A stretch of DNA of 64,000 bases from Halospeciosus flavus (GTDB taxonomy: Archaea > Halobacteriota > Halobacteria > Halobacteriales > Halobacteriaceae). A program made the position numbers and the translations under genes. The notes beneath the pieces are model-generated. The model was given only the letters and a program-made list of their open reading frames with translations. It was not told where the DNA came from and made no database searches. Positions 6,964 through 14,457 of the stretch are shown in pieces. Numbering within the stretch: the stretch's first letter is position 1; the number at the start of each line of letters is the position of its first letter. The stretch lies in assembly GCF_029814175.1 (NCBI RefSeq), contig NZ_CP122312.1, positions 620,001-684,000 on the forward strand, read 5' to 3'.

Positions 6964-8433
6964 ATGCCACACGATAAGAAATTCAACCCGGACTGGCACG
7001 TCGCCGAGACCTACTTCGACGCCGACCTCCACGGCGTCGCACAGACGTCCGACGGTCCCTACGCCGTCGGTGCGAGCGGCGTCATCGTCACCGAGACCGA
7101 GTACGGCTGGGTCCCGGTCGTCGAGGCCGGTCCTGCCTCCAAGAACAGCACGCTCAAGACCGTCGCCGCGACGGACGGCGGCGCGCGCATCTGGTTCGCC
7201 GGCGCCTCCGGCGCGCTCGGGATGTACGACGTCGAGGCGAAACAGCTCTACAACTACTCCTACACAGGCGACGTCACGGATTCCTGGCAGTCCATCGCCG
7301 TGACCGGGAAGGCCGGGAAGGAGAAGGTACTCGTCGCCAACGGCTCGGGTGCCGTCCTCCCGTTCACCGTCGACAAGACGGACGTCTCGTGGGGTGAGCC
7401 CACGAAACCCGGCGGTGGCTCGACCATCTCCACGCTCGGTGTGACCCCGAAGGGAGTCGCCTACGCGGCCGACACCTCCGGGAACGTCTACCGCGCCACC
7501 GACGAGAAGAGCTGGGAGAAGATCGGTATCCCGGACGCACAGGTCGGCTTCAACGACATCTACGCCGGGAAGAAGGGGCGTGTCTTCGTCGCGGCGGACA
7601 GCGGACTCCTCTACCGGTTCGACGACACGAAGGACAAGTGGACGCCCATCGAGGTCGCCGAGACCCCGCTTCGCGCCGTCGACGCGCACCCCGAATCGGG
7701 TCACGTCACCGTCCTCGCCGACGACAACACCTTCTACTGGCGGACCCTCGGCGGCGAGGCCCGCTGGCAGAAACAGGAGGCCCCCATCGGGAAGGACCTC
7801 CTCGACATCGCGATGGGCTACCCGGACGTCGCCGTCGGCAAGGCCGGCGCCGTCATCGTCCGTCCGCCCGCCGAGAAGCCGAAGAAGGAGAAGAAAAAGA
7901 AGCAGAAGGGCAAGCACAAACACGAAGAGCCGAAGCCCGAACCGCACCCGGACCCCTGTCCCATCATCCTCGAAGAGCTTCTCACCCGTATCGAGAGCGA
8001 GAAGCTCCTCGAACTGCTGAAGGCGAAGGGCTGCTACACGGGCATCGTCGAGACGCTCACCGAGCAGCGGACCGAGAAGAAGGAGATAATCAAACTCCTC
8101 GAAGAGGCCGACATCGTCTCGCTGCTCGCCGAGCGCCTCGTCGCTCGTGAGGGCGAGGACATCTTCCGCGAGCAGGACGTCGTCGAAGACGTGGCGGAAG
8201 CGGAAGCAGAACCCGAAGCGCGTCTCCGCGAGCAACTCTGCGGGAAGGAGACGGCCGAGACCGCCGAGACGCTCGACCTCGAAGCGCTCCTCCGCGAGCG
8301 CGGCGGCGAGGTCGAGACCACCGAGACGGCCGACATCGAGACGGTCCTCCTCGAACGCCTCGGCGAGACGGAGACGAAAACGAAGACCGAGGAAGCCGAC
8401 GTCGACGTTCTCCGTCGACTCCTCGAGAACTAG
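6964..8433 (+). CDS. Beta-propeller paralogue 1 with Lys-rich linker and helical tail
   Basis: 489 aa, no signal peptide or membrane segment. Residues 1-300 form a beta-propeller: about seven blades with recurring turns of the type G-ASGALGMYD, NGSGAVLPF, DTSGNVYRA, ADSGLLYRF. The N-terminal strand (WHVAETYF) probably completes the last blade. Residues ~303-320 are strikingly lysine-rich, rare in a haloarchaeal proteome. Residues ~333-489 are helical and contain three short repeats ending in Leu-Leu-x-(E/R) (LDLEALLRERGGE, ADIETVLLERLGE, ADVDVLRRLLE). It is the only member on the plus strand in this cluster, with four paralogues downstream on the other strand. Function unknown; automatic annotation would probably say WD40/YVTN/BNR-like repeat protein. 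Confidence 0.85.
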   Translation: MPHDKKFNPDWHVAETYFDADLHGVAQTSDGPYAVGASGVIVTETEYGWVPVVEAGPASKNSTLKTVAATDGGARIWFAGASGALGMYDVEAKQLYNYSYTGDVTDSWQSIAVTGKAGKEKVLVANGSGAVLPFTVDKTDVSWGEPTKPGGGSTISTLGVTPKGVAYAADTSGNVYRATDEKSWEKIGIPDAQVGFNDIYAGKKGRVFVAADSGLLYRFDDTKDKWTPIEVAETPLRAVDAHPESGHVTVLADDNTFYWRTLGGEARWQKQEAPIGKDLLDIAMGYPDVAVGKAGAVIVRPPAEKPKKEKKKKQKGKHKHEEPKPEPHPDPCPIILEELLTRIESEKLLELLKAKGCYTGIVETLTEQRTEKKEIIKLLEEADIVSLLAERLVAREGEDIFREQDVVEDVAEAEAEPEARLREQLCGKETAETAETLDLEALLRERGGEVETTETADIETVLLERLGETETKTKTEEADVDVLRRLLEN

Positions 8434-8759
8434 GCGACTCCGACGTTCAGTCCGCTCTTTTTCTTCGACGCTCCCCTGGAGAGCCACGGCTGTCGGCGTA
8501 CCAGAGGGGTTTTGTAGCGTGGGCGAGAAGAGAGACGTAGACGGCACGGTCGGGCAGACGCCTTTCAGCCCACGTGGTTTCCACGTGTGGTCATCGCTGT
8601 CCGACCTACCCCGTCTCTCTAACAACGACGAGCGGCCGCGCTCGCGTTCGCGATATCTGACGACGTGACCAAAAACGAGCAGTGAAACGAGTAGCGAGTC
8701 GTCGGTAGTCGGGACGCGCTACGGCCGGTCGGTCGACGCGCGAGAGACGGGGTCGCCTC
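8434..8759. other. Convergent intergenic region, no gene seen
   Basis: The stretch separates convergent propeller genes 1 and 2. A T-rich tract (CTCTTTTTCTTCG, about 8454-8466) follows the plus-strand stop and may terminate it. The palindrome CCACGTGG occurs at 8570 and again, nearly, at 8581 with a TTT spacer, forming a possible hairpin. I found no supported ORF. Confidence 0.5.
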
Positions 8760-10856
8760 TCAGACGTCTTCTGGAGCGTCGTCTTCGGCGTCGTCGAGGA
8801 GGACGGCGTAGCGCTCGCCGGCGTCGTCGACGACGAGCGTCACGTACTCGTCGAAGCGCTCGACGTCCACGTACGGGACGACGGCGTAGTCGTCGTAGTC
8901 GGGGAAGTAGTCGAGTGCGGACCACTCGCGTTCGGGACCACGCTCCGGGTCGACGAGGACGGCGTACACGTCGCCGTTCTGCGTGACGAGTGCGACACAC
9001 TCCTCGAAGGACTCGACGTCGTCGTAGGGTTCGACGACGAACTCGTCGCGCTCGTCGCGGAAGTGCGACACCGGGTCCGAGTGCTGCTCGGGGTCGGCCG
9101 GCGTCGCGAGTTCGACCGCGTGGCGCTCGCCGGCGTCGTCGACGAGTACGGTGACGCAGTCGACGAGGTCCGCCACGTCCTCGTAGTCGACGACCTCGAA
9201 GAGTTCGTGCTCCTCGAAGTAGTCGATCGGGTCCTGGTTGCTCGTGGCGTGTTCGGTGTCGCGGGACTCCCACAGTCCGCTGTGTACGTCCTCGTCACCC
9301 CAGAGGTCCTCCGACGTCTGCGTCCCGGAGCGCGTCTCCGTCGGCCGACCGGACTGCTTCGACGTGGACTGGTCGGACTGCTCCGCAGACTTGCTCCCGG
9401 AGGCCGATTCGTCGGGTTGCTTCTCGGAGGTCGTCCCGCCCGTCGACCCGTCAGTGTTCTCCTGCGGCGTCGTCTCGTCGGATTGCTCCTCGGCCGTCGG
9501 GTTCCCCTCCGACGCCGATTTACCAGACTGTTTCTCGGAAGCCGACTTCTCCTTCGACGCCGATTTATCAGAGTGCTTCTCCGAGGACGTCTCGTCTTTC
9601 GACGTAGACTGCCCAGTCTGTTTCTCGGGAGTCGATTTCTCCTTCGACGCCGATTGGTCGGATTGGTTCTTCGACGTCGAGTCGTCCTTCGTCGCCGACC
9701 GGTCAGAGTGCTTCTCGGAAGCCGTTTCTTCCGTCGACTGGCCGGACTGTTTCTTCGACTTCGACTGACCAGATTGTTCTCCCTGTCCCGACGACTGTGA
9801 ACTCGAGGCGTCGCTCGGCGGCGACGGTTGTGCCTTCGACGGGCCGGTCGACTCGGCGGGTTCCCAGACGCCGCGTTCGTCGGCGTCCTCGCGCGCTTCG
9901 GCGTCGGCGGCGTCCGATTCGGTCGGCGTCGACGAACCCGATTCCGCCCCCGAGGTCGCCCGGCCGGGGACCTGCTGGGAGATGTACGACCCACCGACGG
10001 CGACGACGAGTTCCCCGTCGGCTTCGAGGTCGCGGACCGTCCCACTCGTCGGCGTGTGAGACACTTGCCAGAACGGTTCGCCGTCCGGTTCGACGTACAC
10101 GTCGCTCCCGCCACTCCCGACGACGAATCGGTCGCCGGCACGGTCGACCGAACGGAGCGGTGCGTTCGTGACGCGTCGACCCGTCCAGGTCCCGTCCTGT
10201 GGGTCGTACTGGTAGAGTCGGCCGTCGGCGGCGGCGAGGGCGACCCGTTCACCGGCGGCGGCGTGGATACCGTAGAGCGTCGTCTGCGGGTTGACTCGAC
10301 CCATCCCCGTCCACCCCGACGTCCCGGTCCGGACGGCGTTGCCGCCCGTGTCGACCACGTAGCCCACGCCGTCCGGGGCGACGGCCAGGACGGCGACGGT
10401 CTCACCGGACGCCGTCGGGGACGCCGACGACTGCCAGGAGACGTCGTTCCCGGTCCCGGTGAACGCCCGGACCGTGCCGTCACCACTCGCGACGAGTCCG
10501 CGCTCGTCGCCGGCCGCTCCGGAGACGGCGACACCCTCCCACGTCGTGCCGTCGGCCGGGGTGGAGACGTCGTGTCTCGTCCCGCTCTCGACGTCGTAGG
10601 CGGCGAGCAACCCGCTCCGGTCGAGGAACCAGAGGCGCTTCCCGTCGTCAGTGACGGCCATCGAGCGGAGACCCACGTCCCGGACGGCCGGACCGTCGTC
10701 GAGGACGACGCGCCACTCGCCGTCAGTCGGCGCGACGAGGGTCCCGTCGCTCGTGGCGACGTGCGGGCCGCCGACCGTCAGCGCGACCTCGTGGTACGGT
10801 GGTTTCCCCGGAGCCTCCGCCGTCCGCCAACCCGAAGCACGGACCGATAGGAACAT
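8760..10856 (-). CDS. Beta-propeller paralogue 2 with Ser/Lys/Gln repeat linker and triple C-terminal repeat
   Basis: 698 aa, three parts. Residues 1-298: a propeller diverged from its neighbours but with the same landmarks (VVLDDGPAVRD, MAVTDDGKRLWFL, AADGRLYQYD). Residues 299-520: low complexity, including five consecutive 15-residue repeats at 381-455 (type EKHSDKSASKEKSAS). Residues 542-687: three copies of a ~42-residue acidic repeat of pattern D-x-x-x-(F/Y)F-x-V-V-x-Y-x-D-V...A-V-(L/E)-(L/V), at 542-582, 594-635 and 646-687. No signal peptide. The TATA element at 10881-10889, 29 nt upstream, supports the start. Function unknown; the architecture suggests a scaffold or surface-spacer role, which is inference. 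Confidence 0.83.
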   Translation of the reverse strand: MFLSVRASGWRTAEAPGKPPYHEVALTVGGPHVATSDGTLVAPTDGEWRVVLDDGPAVRDVGLRSMAVTDDGKRLWFLDRSGLLAAYDVESGTRHDVSTPADGTTWEGVAVSGAAGDERGLVASGDGTVRAFTGTGNDVSWQSSASPTASGETVAVLAVAPDGVGYVVDTGGNAVRTGTSGWTGMGRVNPQTTLYGIHAAAGERVALAAADGRLYQYDPQDGTWTGRRVTNAPLRSVDRAGDRFVVGSGGSDVYVEPDGEPFWQVSHTPTSGTVRDLEADGELVVAVGGSYISQQVPGRATSGAESGSSTPTESDAADAEAREDADERGVWEPAESTGPSKAQPSPPSDASSSQSSGQGEQSGQSKSKKQSGQSTEETASEKHSDRSATKDDSTSKNQSDQSASKEKSTPEKQTGQSTSKDETSSEKHSDKSASKEKSASEKQSGKSASEGNPTAEEQSDETTPQENTDGSTGGTTSEKQPDESASGSKSAEQSDQSTSKQSGRPTETRSGTQTSEDLWGDEDVHSGLWESRDTEHATSNQDPIDYFEEHELFEVVDYEDVADLVDCVTVLVDDAGERHAVELATPADPEQHSDPVSHFRDERDEFVVEPYDDVESFEECVALVTQNGDVYAVLVDPERGPEREWSALDYFPDYDDYAVVPYVDVERFDEYVTLVVDDAGERYAVLLDDAEDDAPEDV
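9492..9716 (-). repeat. Five 45-bp coding repeats (15-residue units)
   Basis: Within propeller paralogue 2, residues 381-455 consist of five 15-residue units starting EKHSD, KNQSD, EKQTG, EKHSD and EKQSG. Their DNA has a 45-bp period. Partial units continue to residue ~490. Such arrays change length easily by slippage or recombination. Confidence 0.75.
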
Positions 10857-10880
10857 CTTATCACTGACTAACAGTCTGAA

Positions 10881-10889
10881 AATTATAAA
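10881..10889 (-). promoter_or_regulatory. TATA element of propeller paralogue 2
   Basis: The coding strand reads TTTATAATT, centred 29 nt before the ATG at 10856. This fixes the start of a leaderless transcript. Confidence 0.65.
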
Positions 10890-10922
10890 GGGCTGGGTGG
10901 ACGGTCGACCAGCGCAGGAGGG

Positions 10923-12092
10923 TTACGAGCTCGTCGAGTCGCCGGACGTGCTGTCGCCGGACGTGCTGTCGCCGGACGTCGAGTCACCAGAAGTGGAGTC
11001 ACCGGACGTCGAGTCACCGGACGTCGAGTCACCGGACGTCGAGTCACCGGACGAGGAGCCACCCGAACTCTGGTTCTCGTCGTCGTCGGTACCGTCCCAG
11101 AGTTCACCGCGACCTTCGTAGTTGTCGCCGTCCTTGGACTTGCCGGAGTGACGGGTCTGGCCGCGTGGTCGGACCATGATGGTCCCGCCCTTCCCGACAG
11201 CGACGTCGGGGTAACCGAGAACCATGTCGTAGAGCGTGGCGCTCGTCGGCGTGTGGATCTTCTCCCAGCGCTGACCGCCCATGGTTCGCTGGTAGATGTT
11301 CCCGCCGGCGCCGAGGGCGACGATCTTGTCCTGGAAGATGTCGACGGCACGGAGCGCGCCCTTCGCGACGCCGATGGGCGTCCAGGAGTGGTAGGAGTCG
11401 TCGTAGCGGTAGAGGCGGCCGTCACCCGCCGCGACGTACACCCGACCCTGTGGGCCCGCGTAGATGTCGTAGAAGTTCACCTGGGCGTTGACGATACCGA
11501 TCTGCTCCCAGCCTTCTTCCTTCGTGGTCCTGAAGGCGGCACCGGACGTGTTGACCGCGTAGCCGATGCCGTCGGGACCGGCCGCGAGCGCCGAGATGTT
11601 CGCGCCGGAGCCACTGTACTTCCCACCGCCGGGCTTGCGGGCGACGCCCCAGTCGACGTCGAAGCCGTCGATGGCGAACGGCATGACTTCACCGGAGCCG
11701 TTGGCGGCCAGGGCCTTCTCGGACCCGGCCTTGCCGGAGACAGCGATACCCTCCCACGTCGAGGTCATCTCCTTGGGGAAGGAGTAGTCGTACTTGCGCC
11801 GCTCTTTCACGTCGTAACAACCCAGGGCACCGGAGGAACCGAGGAACCAGAGGCGCGCCCCGTCGTCGGTGACGTCCATCGCCTTCAGTCGGTTGTTGCG
11901 GGTCGCGGGACCGTCGTCGAAGACGACGTTCCACTGGTCGTCCTGGTCACGGTTCGCGATCATCGTCCCGTCGCTCGCGATGGCGTAGGGACCTTCCTTC
12001 GTCTGCGCGACGTCGTAGATCGTGTCGCTGATAGGGACCTCCTCGACGACTCTCCACTCGGGCTGGTCGGAATCGGAGCCTAGTTGCCACAT
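10923..12092 (-). CDS. Beta-propeller paralogue 3 with SGDST repeat tail
   Basis: 389 aa starting MWQLGSDSDQPEWRVVEE. An ATG three codons earlier is possible, but the TATA distance favours this one. Residues ~1-315 form the seven-blade propeller with family landmarks (VVFDDGPATRNN, WFLGSSGALGCYD, VAAGDGRLYRYDD, VGKGGTIMVRPRG). Then comes a conserved neck (SGKSKDGDNYEGRGELWDG) followed by a tail of about eight SGDST pentapeptides. The neck is shared with paralogues 4 and 5; the repeat number differs. No signal peptide. It shares strand and spacing with its neighbours, but each has its own TATA element, so these are probably separate transcripts. Function unknown. Confidence 0.85.
   Translation of the reverse strand: MWQLGSDSDQPEWRVVEEVPISDTIYDVAQTKEGPYAIASDGTMIANRDQDDQWNVVFDDGPATRNNRLKAMDVTDDGARLWFLGSSGALGCYDVKERRKYDYSFPKEMTSTWEGIAVSGKAGSEKALAANGSGEVMPFAIDGFDVDWGVARKPGGGKYSGSGANISALAAGPDGIGYAVNTSGAAFRTTKEEGWEQIGIVNAQVNFYDIYAGPQGRVYVAAGDGRLYRYDDSYHSWTPIGVAKGALRAVDIFQDKIVALGAGGNIYQRTMGGQRWEKIHTPTSATLYDMVLGYPDVAVGKGGTIMVRPRGQTRHSGKSKDGDNYEGRGELWDGTDDDENQSSGGSSSGDSTSGDSTSGDSTSGDSTSGDSTSGDSTSGDSTSGDSTSS
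10936..11055 (-). repeat. Eight tandem 15-bp units coding SGDST
   Basis: Plus-strand consensus GAGTCACCGGACGTC, eight units in perfect register from 10936 to 11055, at the very 3' end of propeller paralogue 3. Three units occur in paralogue 5 (13284-13328), one in paralogue 6 and none in paralogue 4. This is a variable-number tandem repeat. Confidence 0.9.
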
Positions 12093-12116
12093 TGCATTCA
12101 TTGATAATCTGTCTGT

Positions 12117-12126
12117 AAATATAAAG
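12117..12126 (-). promoter_or_regulatory. TATA element of propeller paralogue 3
   Basis: The coding strand reads CTTTATATTT, about 29 nt before the ATG at 12092. It supports that start over the upstream ATG at 12101. Confidence 0.65.
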
Positions 12127-12180
12127 TAGCCGGCCGACCCGGGAACCCACGGGAGCCGTCGAGACGCGGGACGAGCGACG

Positions 12181-13197
12181 TCAGTTCCCGGAGTTCTGGT
12201 CGTCGTCGGCGCCGTCCCAGAACTCGCCGCGGTTCTCGTAGTTGTCGCCGTCCGCGCTCTTCCCGGACTGACGCGTGTGTCCGCGCGGGCGCTTGATGAC
12301 CGTCCCACCCTCACCGACGGCGACGTCGGGGTAGCCGAGGCTCAGGTCGTAGAGGTCCTTCGACGTCGGGGAGTGGATCTTCTCCCAGCGCTCGCCACCC
12401 ATCCGCCGCTGGTAGATGGTGCCGCTCGCCCCGAGGACGACGAGTTGTTCCTGGAAGAGGTCGACGGCGCGGAGCGTCTCCTTCGCGACGCCGATGGGCG
12501 TCCACGAGCGGTAAGAGTCGTCGTAGCGGTAGAGGCGGCCGTCGCCCGCCGCGACGTACACCCGACCGTTCGGTCCGGCGAAGATGTCGTAGAACCCGAC
12601 CTGGGCGTTGACGATACCGATGTCCTCCCACCCCTCCTCTTTCGTCGTCTTGAACGCGTTGCCGGAGGTGTCGACCGCGTAGCCCGTGCCGTCCGGACCG
12701 GCCGCGAGCGCCGCGATGGTCGACCCCTTCTTCGCGGGCTTGCTCACCGGCGCCCAGTCGACGTCGAAGCCGTCGACCGTGAAGGGGAGGACTTCACCGG
12801 AGCCGTTGGCGACGAGCGCCTTCTCCGAACCGGCCTCGCCGGAGACGGTCAGCCCCTCCCAGGAGGAGGTCATCTCCTTCGGGTAGGAGTAGTCGTACTT
12901 CCGACGCTCCTCGACGTCGTAGGCGGCGAGTGCGCCGGAGGACCCGGCGATCCAGACGCGTTTCCCGTCGTCGGTCACGTCGATAGCCTTGAGACGGCTG
13001 TCGCGGGTCGCGGGACCGTCGTCGAAAACGACCTCCCACCCCTCGTCACCGTCACGGTTCGCGATGAGGACACCGCCGCCGCTGACTGCGTACGGGCCCT
13101 CGGACGTCTGGGCGACGCCGTAGATGGTGGACGTTACGGGTACTTCTTCGACGACGCGCCACTCCGGCCTGTCGGCTTCGGGGCCAGTCTGCCACAT
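12181..13197 (-). CDS. Beta-propeller paralogue 4, short tail
   Basis: 338 aa starting MWQTGPEADRPEWRVVEE. This is the cleanest copy of the propeller. Seven blades can be read: ~17-50, 62-100, 103-145, 152-190, 195-233, 237-275 and 279-302. The N-terminal EWRVVEEVP strand would close blade seven. The neck SGKSADGDNYENRGEFWDG is present, but the tail ends after NSGN without SGDST repeats. Very similar to paralogues 3 and 5, so recent tandem duplication is likely. The TATA element at 13221-13230 fits a leaderless start. No signal peptide; probably cytoplasmic. Function unknown. Confidence 0.85.
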   Translation of the reverse strand: MWQTGPEADRPEWRVVEEVPVTSTIYGVAQTSEGPYAVSGGGVLIANRDGDEGWEVVFDDGPATRDSRLKAIDVTDDGKRVWIAGSSGALAAYDVEERRKYDYSYPKEMTSSWEGLTVSGEAGSEKALVANGSGEVLPFTVDGFDVDWAPVSKPAKKGSTIAALAAGPDGTGYAVDTSGNAFKTTKEEGWEDIGIVNAQVGFYDIFAGPNGRVYVAAGDGRLYRYDDSYRSWTPIGVAKETLRAVDLFQEQLVVLGASGTIYQRRMGGERWEKIHSPTSKDLYDLSLGYPDVAVGEGGTVIKRPRGHTRQSGKSADGDNYENRGEFWDGADDDQNSGN

Positions 13198-13220
13198 TAC
13201 ACCACAAAATAAATAGTTGG

Positions 13221-13230
13221 AATAAATAAA
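13221..13230 (-). promoter_or_regulatory. TATA element of propeller paralogue 4
   Basis: The coding strand reads TTTATTTATT, centred about 29 nt before the ATG at 13197. Confidence 0.65.
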
Positions 13231-13261
13231 GGAGCGGGTCGACGCGGACCGCCGCTGGTCC

Positions 13262-14338
13262 TCAGTTCGACGAACTCGACGTCGAGTCGCCGGAGGTGGA
13301 GTCCCCAGAGGTGGAGTCGCCGGACGAGGAACCGGAGTTCTTGTCGTCGTTGGCGCCGTCCCAGAGTTCACCGCGGTTCTCGTAGTTGTCGCCGTCCTTG
13401 GACGTCCCGGAGTAGCGGGTGTGCCCGCGCGGCCGCTGGATGATGGTCCCGGCGGAACCGACCGCCGCGTCAGGGTAACCCAGCGCGAGGTCGTTGAGGT
13501 CCTTCGTAGTCGGCGAGTGGGTCTTGTGCCAGCGCTTGCCGTTCATCTCGCGCTCGTAGATGATGCCGCCGCCGCCGAGCACGGTTATGTGCCCCTGGAA
13601 GATGTCGATGGCGTACAGCGGGTTGTTCGCGACGCCGATGGGGGTCCAGGAATGGTAGGAGTCGTCGTAGCGGTAGATGCGCCCGTCGCCCGCCGCGACG
13701 TACACCCGACCCTGCGGCCCGGCGTAGATGTCGTGGAACGCGACCTGCGCGTTGACGATACCGATGTCCTCCCAGCCCTCGGGCGTCGTCTTGAACGCGT
13801 TGCCGGAGGTGTCGACCGCGTAGCCCGTGCCGTCCGGACCGGCCGCGAGCGCCGCGATGCTGGCGGCCTTCCCGCCGACGGGCTTGGTCGCCGTCTCCCA
13901 GTCGACGTCGAAACCGTCGATACGGAAGGGCAGCACCTCGCCGGAACCGTTGGCGACGAGTCCGCGCTCCTTGCCAGCCTCGCCGGTGATGGCGATGCCC
14001 TCCCAGGTGGAGGTCATCTCCTTCGGGTAGGAGTAGTCGTACTTCCGGCGGTCCTCGACGTCGTAGCAGCCGAGCGACCCAGAGGAACCGGCCATCCAGA
14101 TGCGCTTGCCGTCGTCGGTCACGTCGACGGCCGTCAGGCGACTGTCGTCGGTCGCCGGTCCGTCGTCGAGGACGACCATCCAGTCGTTCTCGGGATCCCG
14201 GTTGGCGATGAGCGTCCCGCCGGACCCGATGGCGAACGGCCCCGCCACCGTCTGCACCAGCCCGTAGAGGTCCTTGTCAGTCGGTACTTCCTCGACGACC
14301 CGCCACTCTGGCTCCTGCTTCTTCGAGCTCCAAACCAT
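13262..14338 (-). CDS. Beta-propeller paralogue 5 with three SGDST units
   Basis: 358 aa starting MVWSSKKQEPEWRVVEE. The start matches its TATA element at 14363-14371 and aligns with paralogues 3 and 4; a longer frame to 14554 would overlap the helicase promoter. Same seven-blade propeller, same neck (SGTSKDGDNYENRGELWDG), then SGDSTSGDSTSGDST and a serine run. It starts divergently from the Lhr helicase gene with a ~120-bp shared promoter region. No signal peptide. Function unknown. Confidence 0.85.
   Translation of the reverse strand: MVWSSKKQEPEWRVVEEVPTDKDLYGLVQTVAGPFAIGSGGTLIANRDPENDWMVVLDDGPATDDSRLTAVDVTDDGKRIWMAGSSGSLGCYDVEDRRKYDYSYPKEMTSTWEGIAITGEAGKERGLVANGSGEVLPFRIDGFDVDWETATKPVGGKAASIAALAAGPDGTGYAVDTSGNAFKTTPEGWEDIGIVNAQVAFHDIYAGPQGRVYVAAGDGRIYRYDDSYHSWTPIGVANNPLYAIDIFQGHITVLGGGGIIYEREMNGKRWHKTHSPTTKDLNDLALGYPDAAVGSAGTIIQRPRGHTRYSGTSKDGDNYENRGELWDGANDDKNSGSSSGDSTSGDSTSGDSTSSSSN
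13284..13328 (-). repeat. Three tandem 15-bp units coding SGDST
   Basis: The same 15-bp unit as at 10936-11055 but only three copies, at the 3' end of propeller paralogue 5. Confidence 0.8.
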
Positions 14339-14362
14339 TACATTCACTACTAGAACTCTCAG

Positions 14363-14371
14363 AAATAAAAA
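14363..14371 (-). promoter_or_regulatory. TATA element of propeller paralogue 5
   Basis: The coding strand reads TTTTTATTT, about 28 nt before the ATG at 14338. Confidence 0.6.
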
Positions 14372-14457
14372 GGGTGTGCCGCACGGGGACCGATTCGTGT
14401 GGGACAGTTCGGCAATCGACAACGGGCTTAACCGGATTCCTCCCGTACACGGTTTCG

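Noticed and set aside
6934..8625. 563-aa minus-strand open frame across propeller paralogue 1
   Set aside because: It is the antisense of a clearly coding gene with family members and a promoter; its Leu/Gly/Arg-rich translation matches no family. Such long shadows are normal at high GC.
9063..10850. Two long plus-strand frames opposite propeller paralogue 2
   Set aside because: Antisense shadows; Arg/Val-rich translations without motifs or promoters.
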